From: Pontibacter actiniarum | GTDB taxonomy: Bacteria > Bacteroidota > Bacteroidia > Cytophagales > Hymenobacteraceae | NCBI RefSeq assembly: GCF_003585765.1 | Contig: NZ_CP021235.1 | Location: 1,426,001-1,490,000, forward strand | Reading direction: 5' to 3' | Length of the DNA: 64,000 nt | In this document: one piece after another, positions 1 to 9,137 of the stretch | How positions within the stretch are numbered: the first letter of the stretch is position 1 | Layout: every line of letters starts with the position of its first letter | The notes under the pieces: generated by a model | The model's database searches: none | The model's input: only the letters and a program-made list of their open reading frames with translations | What the model was told of the DNA's origin: nothing | Position numbers and translations under genes: made by a program

Positions 1-157
1 TTATACTTACCACCGTCAGGCACACGCCGTTGTGCGCCACGCTCTGGTCTATCTGTAGCTCATGGGTGAAAGGGGACGTGAGGGTGAAGTGCTTGTTGGA
101 CTGCTCCTCCCGGATGTCTGTGACACGGCCCAGGGCCTCTATAATTCCTGTAAACAT
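1..157 (-). CDS. ribE: riboflavin synthase, alpha chain (N-terminal part, cut by window edge)
   Basis: Reading the minus strand from ATG at 157 gives a peptide that begins MFTGIIEALGRV and contains AHNGVCLTV. Both are hallmark segments of the first lumazine-binding domain of riboflavin synthase, which dismutates two 6,7-dimethyl-8-ribityllumazine molecules into riboflavin in the cytoplasm. Only about 52 residues of an expected 195-220 lie in the window; the rest continues leftwards. The upstream 200 bases show a TAACTTTG box at 207-214 on the minus strand, a good Bacteroidota -7 element. I see no FMN riboswitch in that spacer. The gene is divergent from pcm. Confidence 0.9.
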   Translation of the reverse strand, partial: MFTGIIEALGRVTDIREEQSNKHFTLTSPFTHELQIDQSVAHNGVCLTVVSI

Positions 158-206
158 ATGGTTCTGCGAATGGTTAAACCGAAATTAACCGGCTGTGATT
201 TAAGAC

Positions 207-214
207 CAAAGTTA
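207..214 (-). promoter_or_regulatory. candidate -7 promoter element for ribE
   Basis: TAACTTTG on the minus strand fits the Bacteroidota -7 consensus TAnnTTTG and lies 49 bases before the ribE start codon. A clear -33 TTG at the usual spacing is not visible, so this is a half-site call. Confidence 0.4.
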
Positions 215-367
215 ACAGCTTTGCGCGTTTTTTGCTGCAGAAGCTAAATTTAACCGGTAAAGTATAAAAATAGCGGCTTTTTGCCCACAGATGCTTATTT
301 TCGCAAACCTGCCCCTCACTTGGACAGTACAGCTACCATAAAGACCGTCACTACTTACTTACAACTG

Positions 368-1027
368 ATGCAAACAGACACGTACAGACACAAAGGCATG
401 CGCCGGGCACTTGTAAAGCAACTGCGCGAGAAAGGTATCCGCGATGAACGTGTGCTGGCGGCAATCGAAACTGTACCACGTCATTACTTTTTTGATAAGG
501 CCTTTCTGGAGCAGGCCTACCAGGATAAGGCTTTTCCCATTGGCGAAGGCCAAACCATCTCCCAGCCCTATACCGTGGCGTTTCAGTCGGAGCTGCTGCA
601 GCTCAGGCCCACGGATAAAGTGCTGGAGATCGGAACCGGATCCGGTTACCAGTGCACTGTGCTGCTGCAGCTTACGCCTAATGTTTTCACCATCGAGTAT
701 AAGCGGGCGCTGTACGAAAAGGCGCGCATCTTCTTTAAGAAGCACGGCCTTAACCCGCACACCTTTCATGGCGACGGCTCTCAGGGCTTGCCTACCTATG
801 CCCCGTACGATAAGATTATTGTAACTGCCGGCGCCCCCATCGTGCCGAAGGAGCTTCTGCGCCAATTGGCAGTGGGTGGTATTCTGGTGATACCGGTGGG
901 TAATGAGCAGAGCCAGAAAATGCTGCGCATCACGCGTGTGGCCGAGGAGGAGTTTACAAAAGAAGAGTTCACCGATTTTAAGTTTGTGCCGCTACTGGGC
1001 CGCTCCGGCTGGGACGGGGGTATGTAA
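368..1027 (+). CDS. pcm: protein-L-isoaspartate O-methyltransferase
   Basis: The product methylates L-isoaspartyl residues in damaged proteins using S-adenosylmethionine, starting their repair. The SAM-binding motif VLEIGTGSGYQ sits near residue 95, followed by the acidic motif FTIEYK and the family motif DKIIVTAGAP near residue 150. I chose ATG at 368 (219 residues, the usual family length), which opens with the typical segment DTYRHKGMRRALVKQL. An in-frame TTG at 281 would add 29 residues that do not resemble the family. The gene stands alone between ribE (divergent) and a protease gene about 200 bases downstream. Confidence 0.9.
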   Translation: MQTDTYRHKGMRRALVKQLREKGIRDERVLAAIETVPRHYFFDKAFLEQAYQDKAFPIGEGQTISQPYTVAFQSELLQLRPTDKVLEIGTGSGYQCTVLLQLTPNVFTIEYKRALYEKARIFFKKHGLNPHTFHGDGSQGLPTYAPYDKIIVTAGAPIVPKELLRQLAVGGILVIPVGNEQSQKMLRITRVAEEEFTKEEFTDFKFVPLLGRSGWDGGM

Positions 1028-1231
1028 AGCCAGCCTTCTCCCCTTCTTTCTTCGCTAGTTTTACTGGCTAGTCTCTGCCTGTTTCTGCGGCAGCTGGTAT
1101 AAAATGTTCTTGTGCCAGTATAAGGCAGTGTAGGCGCGGCTGCATTTCTGTGTTTATGGTGGCAATAAATAATATTTTATTTATATTGATTACTGTAAAC
1201 GGAAGCCATGTACCCCACCACTTATCGGCCT

Positions 1232-2164
1232 ATGAAAAAGACACTCTTGTTTCTGTCGCTTTTGCTTTGCAGCACGGCCTCCTATAGCCAGTCCGGCTTT
1301 GAGCTGATTACCTCCGACGTTGATCTTTTCTGGCAGGCCTTTGACAAACTGAAAACAGCCCCTACCAAAGAGGACTCCGTGCAAGTGCTGGAGCAGGAGT
1401 ACATACAGAAAGGGTCGCCAGGGGTGGCGCAATTCACCCCTTCCCGCATTCGCAGTGCCGCGTACTTGCAGCGCGTCATTAGCAGGCACCCCAGGTACTA
1501 CACACAGCTCCGGTCGCACACGCGTAAACTCAAAATGGCTGTCCCTAAAATGCAGGCCCATTACCAACGGCTGCAGGAGCTTTACCCGGAAACAAACATT
1601 GCGAGGGTGTACTTTGTAGTGGGTGCCCTTAATTCAGGCGGCACGATCGTGCAGGACCCCGTGGTAGGCGTGGACATGTTTGGCCTGTACCCCAATACCC
1701 CTGTGGATGAGCTAAACGACTGGCTCAAGGCCGTGCTCAAACCCATGGAGCAGATAGATCTGATCGTGATCCACGAAATGATTCACATCCTTCAGAAGGG
1801 ATCTAAGGAAGAGGACACCCTGCTGGGGCTAAGTATAGGGGAAGGCGCTGCCGACTTTGTTGCCAAACTTGCCGCCGACAGCCATGTTAACGAGCAGGTA
1901 CACGCCTACGGCAGCAGGCACGAGCGCGAGTTGTGGGAGGAGTTTAAAGCCCAGATGCACGGGCAAGACTACAGCAGGTGGCTGTACAACGGGCAAAATA
2001 GCCCAGACAGGCCCGCCGACCTCGGCTATTATGTTGGCTACAAAATATGCGAGGCCTACTACAGCAAGGCCACCGACAAGAAGCAAGCCGTGCGCGACAT
2101 CCTGAACATCCAGGACTATGCCGCTTTTCTGGAGCAAAGCGGCTACGCATTGTCGTTTCAGTAG
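1232..2164 (+). CDS. DUF2268-type predicted Zn-dependent protease, exported
   Basis: From ATG at 1232 the product has 310 residues. It opens with a classical signal peptide (MKKTLLFLSLLLCSTASYSQ), so it is likely periplasmic or surface-exposed. A zinc-protease motif HEMIH lies at residues 181-185, with a downstream Glu in GEGAADF (E204) that could be the third zinc ligand, as in gluzincins. The C-terminal segment DLGYYVGYKICEAYY matches what is seen in DUF2268 proteins. The substrate is unknown. An in-frame ATG at 1208 would place eight extra residues before the signal peptide and is less likely. Confidence 0.75.
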   Translation: MKKTLLFLSLLLCSTASYSQSGFELITSDVDLFWQAFDKLKTAPTKEDSVQVLEQEYIQKGSPGVAQFTPSRIRSAAYLQRVISRHPRYYTQLRSHTRKLKMAVPKMQAHYQRLQELYPETNIARVYFVVGALNSGGTIVQDPVVGVDMFGLYPNTPVDELNDWLKAVLKPMEQIDLIVIHEMIHILQKGSKEEDTLLGLSIGEGAADFVAKLAADSHVNEQVHAYGSRHERELWEEFKAQMHGQDYSRWLYNGQNSPDRPADLGYYVGYKICEAYYSKATDKKQAVRDILNIQDYAAFLEQSGYALSFQ

Positions 2165-2188
2165 AGACGCTAAAAGCCAGCTCGATCT

Positions 2189-2212
2189 CCGCCGCTGCTC
2201 TTGTAGCGGTGG
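2189..2212 (+). terminator. hairpin after the DUF2268 gene
   Basis: CCGCCGCT and AGCGGTGG form an 8-bp stem (one G-U pair) around an 8-base loop, 25 bases after the stop codon. No T-run follows, so it may stabilise the mRNA end rather than terminate by itself. Confidence 0.35.
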
Positions 2213-2299
2213 CAGAAATGGTACGTGCTTCCTGTGTTACCTTTGGGTGATGCTTTTGCGGCGTCAGAAACTATATTTTACGGTTTGGGCCTAGAAGCG

Positions 2300-2307
2300 T
2301 ATCTTTG
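2300..2307 (+). promoter_or_regulatory. candidate -7 element for the thioesterase gene
   Basis: TATCTTTG matches the Bacteroidota -7 consensus TAnnTTTG and ends 22 bases before the ATG at 2330. It argues for starting the thioesterase at 2330 rather than at an upstream in-frame ATG at 2225. No TTG is found at the ideal -33 spacing. Confidence 0.45.
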
Positions 2308-2329
2308 CGCCAAAATCATTGCTAACACA

Positions 2330-2863
2330 ATGCGTAAACAAAAGAAAGTACAAGACTCTTACGTTATCATGACGGAGCTGGTGTTGCCAAACGACACAAA
2401 CACCCTTCATAACCTGATGGGCGGCCGTATGATGCACTGGATGGATATTGTTTCGGCTATTGCTGCACAAAAGCACTCCAACCGAATCGTGGTTACTGCG
2501 TCAGTCGACAACGTTTCATTCTCAGAAAGTATAAAGCTAGGCAACGTGGTAACGCTGGAGGCTAAGGTGACACGTGCCTTTAACTCCTCTATGGAAGTGC
2601 ACATCGTTGTGTACGCCGAAGACATACCGAGCGGCAAAAAGATGATGTCGAACCAGGCATTCTTCACTTTTGTGGCTGTAGACCAACTGGGCAACCCTAT
2701 TGATGTGCCTGATGCCATTCCTGAAACTGAAGAAGAGGTGAAACTATATGAAGGTGCATTGCGCCGTCGCCAGCTGCGCCTGGTGCTGGCTGGCCGTATG
2801 AAGCCAAGCGAGGCAAACGAGTTGCGCTCTCTTTTTGATATTAAAGAAGACACAGAGGACTAA
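2330..2863 (+). CDS. acyl-CoA thioesterase, hotdog fold (YciA/BACH-like)
   Basis: The 177-residue product hydrolyses acyl-CoA thioesters. Key family segments are visible: LHNLMGGRMMHWMD near residue 28, where thioesterases of this type carry the catalytic Asp, and VVTASVDNVSFSESIKLGNVV near residue 55. It is a single-hotdog-domain protein with an acidic C-terminal tail, so an oligomer is expected. The ATG at 2330 is preceded by a TATCTTTG box, which fixes the start. The next gene begins 6 bases after the stop, so the two are probably co-transcribed. Acyl-chain specificity cannot be read from sequence. Confidence 0.85.
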   Translation: MRKQKKVQDSYVIMTELVLPNDTNTLHNLMGGRMMHWMDIVSAIAAQKHSNRIVVTASVDNVSFSESIKLGNVVTLEAKVTRAFNSSMEVHIVVYAEDIPSGKKMMSNQAFFTFVAVDQLGNPIDVPDAIPETEEEVKLYEGALRRRQLRLVLAGRMKPSEANELRSLFDIKEDTED

Positions 2864-2869
2864 GTATAA

Positions 2870-3535
2870 ATGGCAGGACTACAGGCAGATATCAACAACG
2901 AGTTTTTGAAAAGCTTTATCCCCGAAACAGTTTATCTGTTAGAGGAGGATATGGTGCTGCCCTCTTCTGCCAGCCCTGCTGAAGGAGAGCCTGATCAAGG
3001 CGCGGCTGCGGGAGAAACGGCGGCAACCTCTCCGGCCACTGTAGCTGCACCTGCCCCGGTTCCGCCGGCGCCAGAGGCAGCACCTGAACGCAAAGTTGCT
3101 CCTGCCCTTCCGAAGATTCCTAAAATGGAAGCTGCTCCGGTGCAGCAGAAGTATAAGGTCATCGGCCAGAACCGTAAAGGGGTGGTGGTGCTGGTGACGC
3201 TGCCGGACGCAAATTTTGTGCAGCTGCCCCAGCTTACGTTTTTAAACAAGATACTGGGAGCCATCGGCCTCAAGCCAGACGATGTAGCCTACGTTAACAA
3301 TGTGTCTGGCGAGCTGGCGCAGTTCGAGGATCTGCAGCAGGAGCTACAGGTAAACTACATCATCAGCTTTGCCAGCCGCGTGGAGACAGACCTGCCGCAC
3401 GAGAAATTTACCCTCTATAACCCGGTAACGGTGGGAACTGTGCCGGTGGTGTTTTCGCAGGCCCTCTCTATGCTGGAGAATAATGTGGAGCATAAAAAGC
3501 ACCTGTGGGGAGCGCTGCAGAAGGTTTTCCTGTAA
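2870..3535 (+). CDS. hypothetical protein with Ala/Pro linker
   Basis: I do not recognise the family with certainty. The 221-residue product has a short N-terminal segment (MAGLQADINNEFLKSFIPE), a low-complexity Ala/Pro/Glu linker at about residues 30-85, and a compact C-terminal region from residue 95 (QKYKVIGQNRKGVVVLV, then LPQLTFLNKILGAIGL). That layout looks like a disordered tether joining two interaction parts. No signal peptide or membrane segment is present. It starts 6 bases after the thioesterase stop and ends before a bidirectional terminator, so the two genes form a pair. AAGTATAA immediately precedes its ATG. Confidence 0.7.
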   Translation: MAGLQADINNEFLKSFIPETVYLLEEDMVLPSSASPAEGEPDQGAAAGETAATSPATVAAPAPVPPAPEAAPERKVAPALPKIPKMEAAPVQQKYKVIGQNRKGVVVLVTLPDANFVQLPQLTFLNKILGAIGLKPDDVAYVNNVSGELAQFEDLQQELQVNYIISFASRVETDLPHEKFTLYNPVTVGTVPVVFSQALSMLENNVEHKKHLWGALQKVFL

Positions 3536-3577
3536 GCTACTTCTTACTGTTTCCGGTAAGTATAAACAGAACCAAAT

Positions 3578-3613
3578 AAGAAGAGGCCCCGCTAACCAGC
3601 CGGGCCTCTTCTT
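3578..3613. terminator. bidirectional intrinsic terminator
   Basis: AAGAAGAGGCCC pairs perfectly with GGGCCTCTTCTT across a 12-base loop, with T-rich sequence on the right and A-rich sequence on the left. It separates two convergent genes (the hypothetical ending at 3535 and the TlpA-like gene ending at 3635) and can serve both. Confidence 0.85.
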
Positions 3614-3634
3614 TTATACAGGACAAGCTGCGTC

Positions 3635-4753
3635 TTACTTCAGCAGTGTCTCCAATTTATTTTCCAGTTCCTCGCCGCGCAAACCTTTGGCAATGATTTT
3701 TCCTTCCGGGTCTACCAGTACCGTCTGCGGAATGGCGGTAACATTGTACAGCTGGGCGGCAGCGCTCTCCCATCCCTTCAGGTCGGAAACATGCGGCCAG
3801 GTGAGGTTGTCTTTTTTGATGGCGGCTAACCACTTGTCTTCCGACTGGTCGAGCGACACACCAAATATCTCAAAGCCCTTTCCCTTGTCTTTGTACTTGT
3901 TGTACATCTTCACCACATTCGGGTTCTCTTTGCGGCACGGGCCGCACCAGCTTGCCCAGAAATCTACCAGCACGTACTTTCCGCGCAGCGACGACAGAGA
4001 TTTTGTCTCTCCGGACGGTGTGGGAAGCGTAATGTCGGGTGCCAGCTGGCCGATGGCTGTACTGCGGTAAGGCTGCAGGCGCTCATTGAGCATGGCAGTA
4101 TACTTTGAGTTCGGGATATTCTGGTTGAACAGCGTTGCCATACTGTCTGCAAAGGCGAAATCATTCACAGGGTCTATCAGGCTGGCTGTGCCAAACGCTG
4201 AAACAACAGAGGCAGGATGCTGTGCGATCAGGTTTTTCACATCCTGCTGCATGTTCAGGTACTGCTGGCGCAGTTTTTCCATTTCTGCGTCGTTGCCTTG
4301 CTGCTGCGCCTGGATAAACTGCTGCTCCAGCGCCATTTGCTTCTGGCGGTTCTCGTTTACGAGTTTGTTGAGCTGCTGGAACAGCCTGGAGTCTTCTGAA
4401 CCTTCGATTTTGGCCGTGCCGTTAATGTCTTTTGCATCCGCCTCCACCTGTATCTTTCCTTCGTCAACCACCAGCATCAGCCCGCTTTGCTGATCCATGG
4501 TGATACGGTAGAAAGTGGGCTCCTCCACCTTGCCCTCAAACGTAAAGGTGCCGTCTTTGCCGAGTGCTGCTGTATCGCGTGGCACGAAGTTTTCCTTTGC
4601 CAGTTCAAATAAGTACACCTGGCCTTCGGAGGCATTGTTCAGCTTGCCCTCAATGGTGTAGCTGTCTTCGCCGTTGGTGGCCGTTTTATTGCCCTGGCAG
4701 CTGGCAAGAAAAGCGGCAGCCGAGGCTACCGCTAGCATGTTTCTTAATTTCAT
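3635..4753 (-). CDS. TlpA-family thiol-disulfide oxidoreductase lipoprotein with DUF4369-like N-terminus
   Basis: The 372-residue product is a predicted lipoprotein: MKLRNMLAVASAAAFLASC gives a lipobox with Cys19. The N-terminal domain (residues 30-120) resembles DUF4369. A Gln/Glu-rich helical middle (130-180) follows, and then a thioredoxin-like domain with WASWCGPC (redox cysteines 270 and 273). Such proteins reduce or exchange disulfides in the periplasm, often feeding cytochrome maturation or stress repair. I chose the second ATG (4753) because the signal sequence begins there; the ATG at 4771 overlaps the gatB stop codon. It follows gatB directly on the same strand. Confidence 0.85.
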   Translation of the reverse strand: MKLRNMLAVASAAAFLASCQGNKTATNGEDSYTIEGKLNNASEGQVYLFELAKENFVPRDTAALGKDGTFTFEGKVEEPTFYRITMDQQSGLMLVVDEGKIQVEADAKDINGTAKIEGSEDSRLFQQLNKLVNENRQKQMALEQQFIQAQQQGNDAEMEKLRQQYLNMQQDVKNLIAQHPASVVSAFGTASLIDPVNDFAFADSMATLFNQNIPNSKYTAMLNERLQPYRSTAIGQLAPDITLPTPSGETKSLSSLRGKYVLVDFWASWCGPCRKENPNVVKMYNKYKDKGKGFEIFGVSLDQSEDKWLAAIKKDNLTWPHVSDLKGWESAAAQLYNVTAIPQTVLVDPEGKIIAKGLRGEELENKLETLLK

Positions 4754-4763
4754 CTGGTTTGGT

Positions 4764-6221
4764 TTAAGCATTCAACTTCTCGCGAAGCAACTGGTTCGTT
4801 ACCTTCGGGTCGGCTTTGCCTTTTGTCTTCTTCATGATTTCGCCCATAAACATGCCAATCAGCGACTGTTTACCGGCTTTGTACTCCTCTACCTTGGCCG
4901 GGTTCTCGTCCAGCACTTGCTGTACAATCTGCGCCAGCTCATCGGCGTTAGACTCCTGCAACAGGTTCTGCTCCTCGGCAACGCGCTGCGCCGTCATGTT
5001 TGGGTGCTCCAGCAGGTAAGGGAACACTTGCTTGGATGCTACGGAGTGGCTCACCTTGTTCTCATCTACTAAAGCGATCAGCTGCGCAATTTGTTCCGGC
5101 TTCAGCGGGAAGTCCTTGATGTGCAGCTGCAGTTCATTCAGATAAGACTTAACAGGACCCATCACCCAGTTAGAGGCGGCCTTATAGTTCTTGGTGTGCT
5201 GCGCCAGCTGCTCAAAGTATAAAGCTATCTCTTTGGCATCGGTCAGCACGGCGGCATCATACTCCGGCAGGCCAAACTCCTTAACAAAACGGTTGTAGAG
5301 CTCCTGCGGCAGGCTTGGCATCGCTTTCTTCACCGCATCCAGCCATTCCTGCTCAATTACCAGTGGCGGCAGGTCCGGCTCCGGGAAGTAGCGGTAATCG
5401 TTCAGCGTTTCCTTCGAGCGCATGGCAGTGGTAGAACCGGTGTTGGCATCGAAGTTACGTGTTTCGCCGTCTACCTTTCCGCCGTTCTCCAGCACCATGA
5501 TCTGGCGCTCTATCTCGTGCTCGATGGCGCGCTGCACATTACGGAAGGAGTTCATGTTCTTCACCTCCACCTTGGTGCCCCACAGTGGCGAGTCTTTCAG
5601 CATCACCGAAATGTTGGCGTCGCAACGCAACGAGCCTTCCTCCATGTTGCCGTCGCAGATGTCGAGGTAACGCACCAGTCGCTTAATTTCGATCAGGTAG
5701 TTGTAAGCTTCCTCCGAGTCGCGGATATCCGGCTCCGAAACGATCTCGATCAGCGGAACACCGGCACGGTTAAAGTCTACCAGCGTTTCTGTCTCACCCG
5801 GCAAGTGCATGGATTTGCCGGCGTCTTCCTCCATGTGGATGCGGGTAATGCCGATGCGTTTCTCTTCGCCGGCTGCATCCTTTATCAGAAGGTGCCCTTG
5901 GGTACAGATAGGGGTTTTGTCCTGCGTGATCTGGTATCCCTTCGGAAGGTCCGGGTAGAAGTAATTCTTACGGGCGTACACGTTATACTTCGTGATGTCG
6001 CAGTTGGTGGCCAATCCCATTTTTACGGCCATTTCTACTACGCGCTTGTTTACGCGCGGTAGTGTGCCGGGGTGTGCCAGGGTAATCTCGCTCAGGTTGG
6101 TGTTTGGCAGCATGCCGTACTCCGTAGCGTCTGATGAATAGGCTTTGCTGTTAGTAAGCAGCTGTGCGTGTACCTCTAAGCCAATAATGGCCTGATACTT
6201 ATCTCTTATTGCTTTATCCAT
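4764..6221 (-). CDS. gatB: Asp-tRNA(Asn)/Glu-tRNA(Gln) amidotransferase subunit B
   Basis: GatB amidates mischarged Glu-tRNA(Gln) or Asp-tRNA(Asn) within the GatCAB complex. The 485-residue product begins MDKAIRDKYQAIIGLEVHAQL. It carries the conserved stretches NFNRAG-type VDFNRAGVPLIEIV and GSLRCDANISV, and ends in a YqeY-like helical tail domain (IGMFMGEIMKKTKGKADPK). I use ATG at 6221. The upstream ATG at 6251 would run through a hairpin lying between alaS and gatB. gatA and gatC are not in the window. Confidence 0.95.
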   Translation of the reverse strand: MDKAIRDKYQAIIGLEVHAQLLTNSKAYSSDATEYGMLPNTNLSEITLAHPGTLPRVNKRVVEMAVKMGLATNCDITKYNVYARKNYFYPDLPKGYQITQDKTPICTQGHLLIKDAAGEEKRIGITRIHMEEDAGKSMHLPGETETLVDFNRAGVPLIEIVSEPDIRDSEEAYNYLIEIKRLVRYLDICDGNMEEGSLRCDANISVMLKDSPLWGTKVEVKNMNSFRNVQRAIEHEIERQIMVLENGGKVDGETRNFDANTGSTTAMRSKETLNDYRYFPEPDLPPLVIEQEWLDAVKKAMPSLPQELYNRFVKEFGLPEYDAAVLTDAKEIALYFEQLAQHTKNYKAASNWVMGPVKSYLNELQLHIKDFPLKPEQIAQLIALVDENKVSHSVASKQVFPYLLEHPNMTAQRVAEEQNLLQESNADELAQIVQQVLDENPAKVEEYKAGKQSLIGMFMGEIMKKTKGKADPKVTNQLLREKLNA

Positions 6222-6237
6222 TTCTTTAATGAAACAT

Positions 6238-6283
6238 GAAGGACTGTCCACAAATACTGGTTGGTATTTACAGGCTGTCCTTC
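6238..6283 (-). terminator. hairpin between alaS and gatB
   Basis: Nested inverted repeats, GAAGGAC/GTCCTTC outside and AAATAC/GTATTT inside around a 6-base loop, sit between the alaS stop (6299) and the gatB start (6221). The stem is interrupted and lacks a strong T-run, so partial termination or mRNA processing are both possible. Confidence 0.45.
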
Positions 6284-6298
6284 ACGGTTATTTAATCA

Positions 6299-8935
6299 TT
6301 ATCCGTTAATCATAGATTTCACAAGTTCCTGTGCCTTTGCCGTCACGGCATCCAAACCTGCCGCGTCTTTACCGCCGGCAGTCGCGTAGAACGGCTGGCC
6401 GCCGCCGCCGCCTTTAATTTCCTTGGCGAGCTCGCGTACCATTTGGCGTGCGTTCAGGTTTTTGTCCTGCACCAGGTTATCCGATAGCATTACCGCGATC
6501 TGCGGCTTCCCGTCAATCTCGGCAGCAAGTATGAGTACCAGGTTGTCCACTACCTGGCGCATGTCAAAGGCTAATTTCTTCAGGTAATCGGCAGAGTTAA
6601 GCGCTACGCGGGCGGTTACCAGGTTCACCCCGTCCAACGGAACGGCTTGCTGTGCCAGCTCCTCTTTTAAGTCTGTGAGTTGCTTCAGCTCAAACTGCTC
6701 CACCTGTTTCTGCATGGCCTTCAGCTCGTCCTGCATTTTCTGCACGGCACCGGATACATTGCTTTGGGCATTGAGCACTTCGCGAACGGCATTCAGTTCG
6801 TTGAGCTGTTGCTGCATGTACTCTTCTGCGGCAGTGGCCGTGATGGCCTCGATCCGGCGAACGCCGGCTGCAACAGAGCTTTCGGAGATGATCTTGAAAT
6901 AGCCGATGTTGCCGGTGTTAAACACGTGGGTGCCGCCGCAAAGCTCCACCGAGTAGTCGCTGCCAAAGGTGATTACGCGCACAAACTCGCCATACTTCTC
7001 CCCAAACAGCGCCGTGGCGCCCATGTTCTTGGCTTCGTCAATCGGTACGTTGCGGCGCTCTTCCAACGGGATAGCCTGGCGCACGCGCTCGTTCACGATG
7101 TGCTCAATCTGGCGCAGCTCTGCGTCCTCTATCTTGGCGAAGTGCGAAAAGTCGAAGCGCAGCAGCTTCTCGTTTACCAAAGAGCCACGCTGCTGTACGT
7201 GCTCTCCCAGTACCGAGCGCAGGGCGGCATGCAGCAAGTGCGTGGCCGAGTGGTTTTTCCGGATAAAGTTACGGCGCTCCGCCGCAATCTCAGCCTTAAA
7301 GCCAGCCTCCACGTTTTGCGGCAGCTTCGCCGTTATGTGCAGGATGAGGTCGTTCTCTTTCTTAGTGTCCAGCACCTCTACCTGCTCTGTGTCAGAAATG
7401 AGGTAGCCGGTGTCTCCCACCTGTCCGCCGCTTTCGGCGTAAAAAGGCGTTTTGTCGAGCACCAGGTGGTATTCGCTCTTGTTCTTTGCCTTTACCTGGC
7501 GGTAGCGTACGATGTGCGCCTCAGAAATATCGCAGTCGTAGCCTACAAATTCATTTACCACGTCCGGCTGCAGAATCACCCAGTCGCTCTGCTCGGTGGC
7601 AGAGGCGTTACGGGAGCGGTTTTTCTGCTGCTCCATCTCTTTGCCAAAGCCAGCCTCGTCAACGCTCAGGCCTTTCTCACGGGCAATCAGCGCCGTCAGG
7701 TCCAGCGGGAAGCCGAAGGTATCGTAAAGTTCGAAGGCCGTTTTGCCGTCGATGGTATTGTTGTTCTGCTTAAAGCTATCCTCCAGCGCGTCCAGGCGCT
7801 TCAGGCCGTTTTCCAGCGTGCGCAGGAAAGCGTTCTCCTCTTCCTCGATTACGCGCTGCACAAAGCCCAGCTGCTGCTTCAACTCCGGGAACACATGCGC
7901 CGTCTGCTCAGCCAGCACCTCCGTCAGTTTGTACAGGAATGGCTGCTTAAAGTCGAGGAAGGTAAAGCCGTAGCGCACGGCGCGGCGCAGGATGCGGCGG
8001 ATGACGTAGCCGGCCTTGTTGTTAGACGGCAGCTGTCCGTCGGCAATGGTAAAGGAAATGGCGCGGATGTGGTCAGCAATAACACGGATGGCAATGTCCT
8101 TCTTCTCGTCTTCGCCGTACGTTACGCCTGCTTCTTTGGCGATAAACTGGATCAACGGCTGAAACACATCGGTATCGTAGTTGGATCGCTTGCCCTGGAT
8201 CGCCATGCACAAGCGCTCGAAGCCCATGCCGGTATCCACGTGCTGCGCAGGGAGTTTCACCAGCGAGCCGTCGGCCAGCCGGTTGAACTCCATGAATACG
8301 TTGTTCCATATCTCCACGACCTGCGGGTGGTCGTTGTTCACCAGCTCCTTGCCGTCTACCTGTGCGCGTTCCTCCTCGGTGCGCAGGTCGATGTGTATTT
8401 CAGAGCAGGGTCCGCAAGGGCCGGTATCACCCATTTCCCAGAAGTTATCCTTCTTGGAGCCCATCAAGATGCGGTCTTCGGCAATCATGCTTTTCCAGAT
8501 GTTGAAGGCGTCCTGGTCCATCGGCAGGTTCTCCGACTGGTCTCCCTGGAACACGGATACGTACAGCCTGTCTTTCGGCAGCTGGTATACTTCTGTCAGC
8601 AGCTCCCACGACCATTCCAGGGCTTCTTTCTTAAAGTAGTCGCCAAAAGACCAGTTGCCCAGCATCTCGAACATGGTATGGTGGTAGGTGTCGTAGCCTA
8701 CTTCCTCCAGGTCGTTGTGCTTCCCGCTTACCCGAAGGCATTTCTGTGTATCTGCCACGCGCTTGTTGGGCGCAGGTTTGTTGCCCAGAAAGTAATCTTT
8801 GAAAGGAGCCATGCCTGAGTTGATAAACATCAGGGTGGGGTCATCTTTTACCACGATGGGTGCAGAAGGTACGATCTGGTGCTGTTTGGAAGCGAAGAAG
8901 TCCAGGAACTTTTGTCTTATTTCAGCTGAGTTCAT
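6299..8935 (-). CDS. alaS: alanyl-tRNA synthetase
   Basis: The 878-residue enzyme attaches alanine to tRNA(Ala). The class II catalytic core is at the N-terminus (RQKFLDFFASKQH, then PTLMFINSGMAPFKD). The editing domain has HSATHLLHAALR and CGGTHV, whose His and Cys residues bind zinc and clear mischarged Ser/Gly. The C-terminal oligomerisation domain ends with GGGGGQPFYATAGGKD. Full family length with an unambiguous ATG. It is divergent from the MerR gene. A long open frame on the opposite strand is a shadow of its codon bias. Confidence 0.98.
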   Translation of the reverse strand: MNSAEIRQKFLDFFASKQHQIVPSAPIVVKDDPTLMFINSGMAPFKDYFLGNKPAPNKRVADTQKCLRVSGKHNDLEEVGYDTYHHTMFEMLGNWSFGDYFKKEALEWSWELLTEVYQLPKDRLYVSVFQGDQSENLPMDQDAFNIWKSMIAEDRILMGSKKDNFWEMGDTGPCGPCSEIHIDLRTEEERAQVDGKELVNNDHPQVVEIWNNVFMEFNRLADGSLVKLPAQHVDTGMGFERLCMAIQGKRSNYDTDVFQPLIQFIAKEAGVTYGEDEKKDIAIRVIADHIRAISFTIADGQLPSNNKAGYVIRRILRRAVRYGFTFLDFKQPFLYKLTEVLAEQTAHVFPELKQQLGFVQRVIEEEENAFLRTLENGLKRLDALEDSFKQNNNTIDGKTAFELYDTFGFPLDLTALIAREKGLSVDEAGFGKEMEQQKNRSRNASATEQSDWVILQPDVVNEFVGYDCDISEAHIVRYRQVKAKNKSEYHLVLDKTPFYAESGGQVGDTGYLISDTEQVEVLDTKKENDLILHITAKLPQNVEAGFKAEIAAERRNFIRKNHSATHLLHAALRSVLGEHVQQRGSLVNEKLLRFDFSHFAKIEDAELRQIEHIVNERVRQAIPLEERRNVPIDEAKNMGATALFGEKYGEFVRVITFGSDYSVELCGGTHVFNTGNIGYFKIISESSVAAGVRRIEAITATAAEEYMQQQLNELNAVREVLNAQSNVSGAVQKMQDELKAMQKQVEQFELKQLTDLKEELAQQAVPLDGVNLVTARVALNSADYLKKLAFDMRQVVDNLVLILAAEIDGKPQIAVMLSDNLVQDKNLNARQMVRELAKEIKGGGGGQPFYATAGGKDAAGLDAVTAKAQELVKSMING

Positions 8936-9137
8936 GTATGAGAATTAAGCCTTTAGATACTTAGTGCTATACTTGTTGTTTAAGAAAGAAAAATATCGAA
9001 TTTTTGTCAAACGGAAACGCTGAAAATTTGGCGTACTTCCATCAAAGCATTAGAGGCAAAAGTAGCATTTTTAGCCGTAATCAGTAGCATTTGCCGGAAA
9101 ATTACTCTTGCAACTGCGCTACAATGAAACCTGAACC

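Noticed and set aside
158..367. Possible FMN riboswitch before ribE
   Set aside because: The conserved RFN blocks are absent; only a -7-like promoter box is seen.
1070..1110. Small hairpins after pcm
   Set aside because: Stems of 4-5 bp without a T-run are expected by chance.
6680..8818. 712-residue open frame opposite alaS
   Set aside because: It mirrors the alaS coding sequence, has no family motifs or promoter, and is explained by the third-base bias of alaS.
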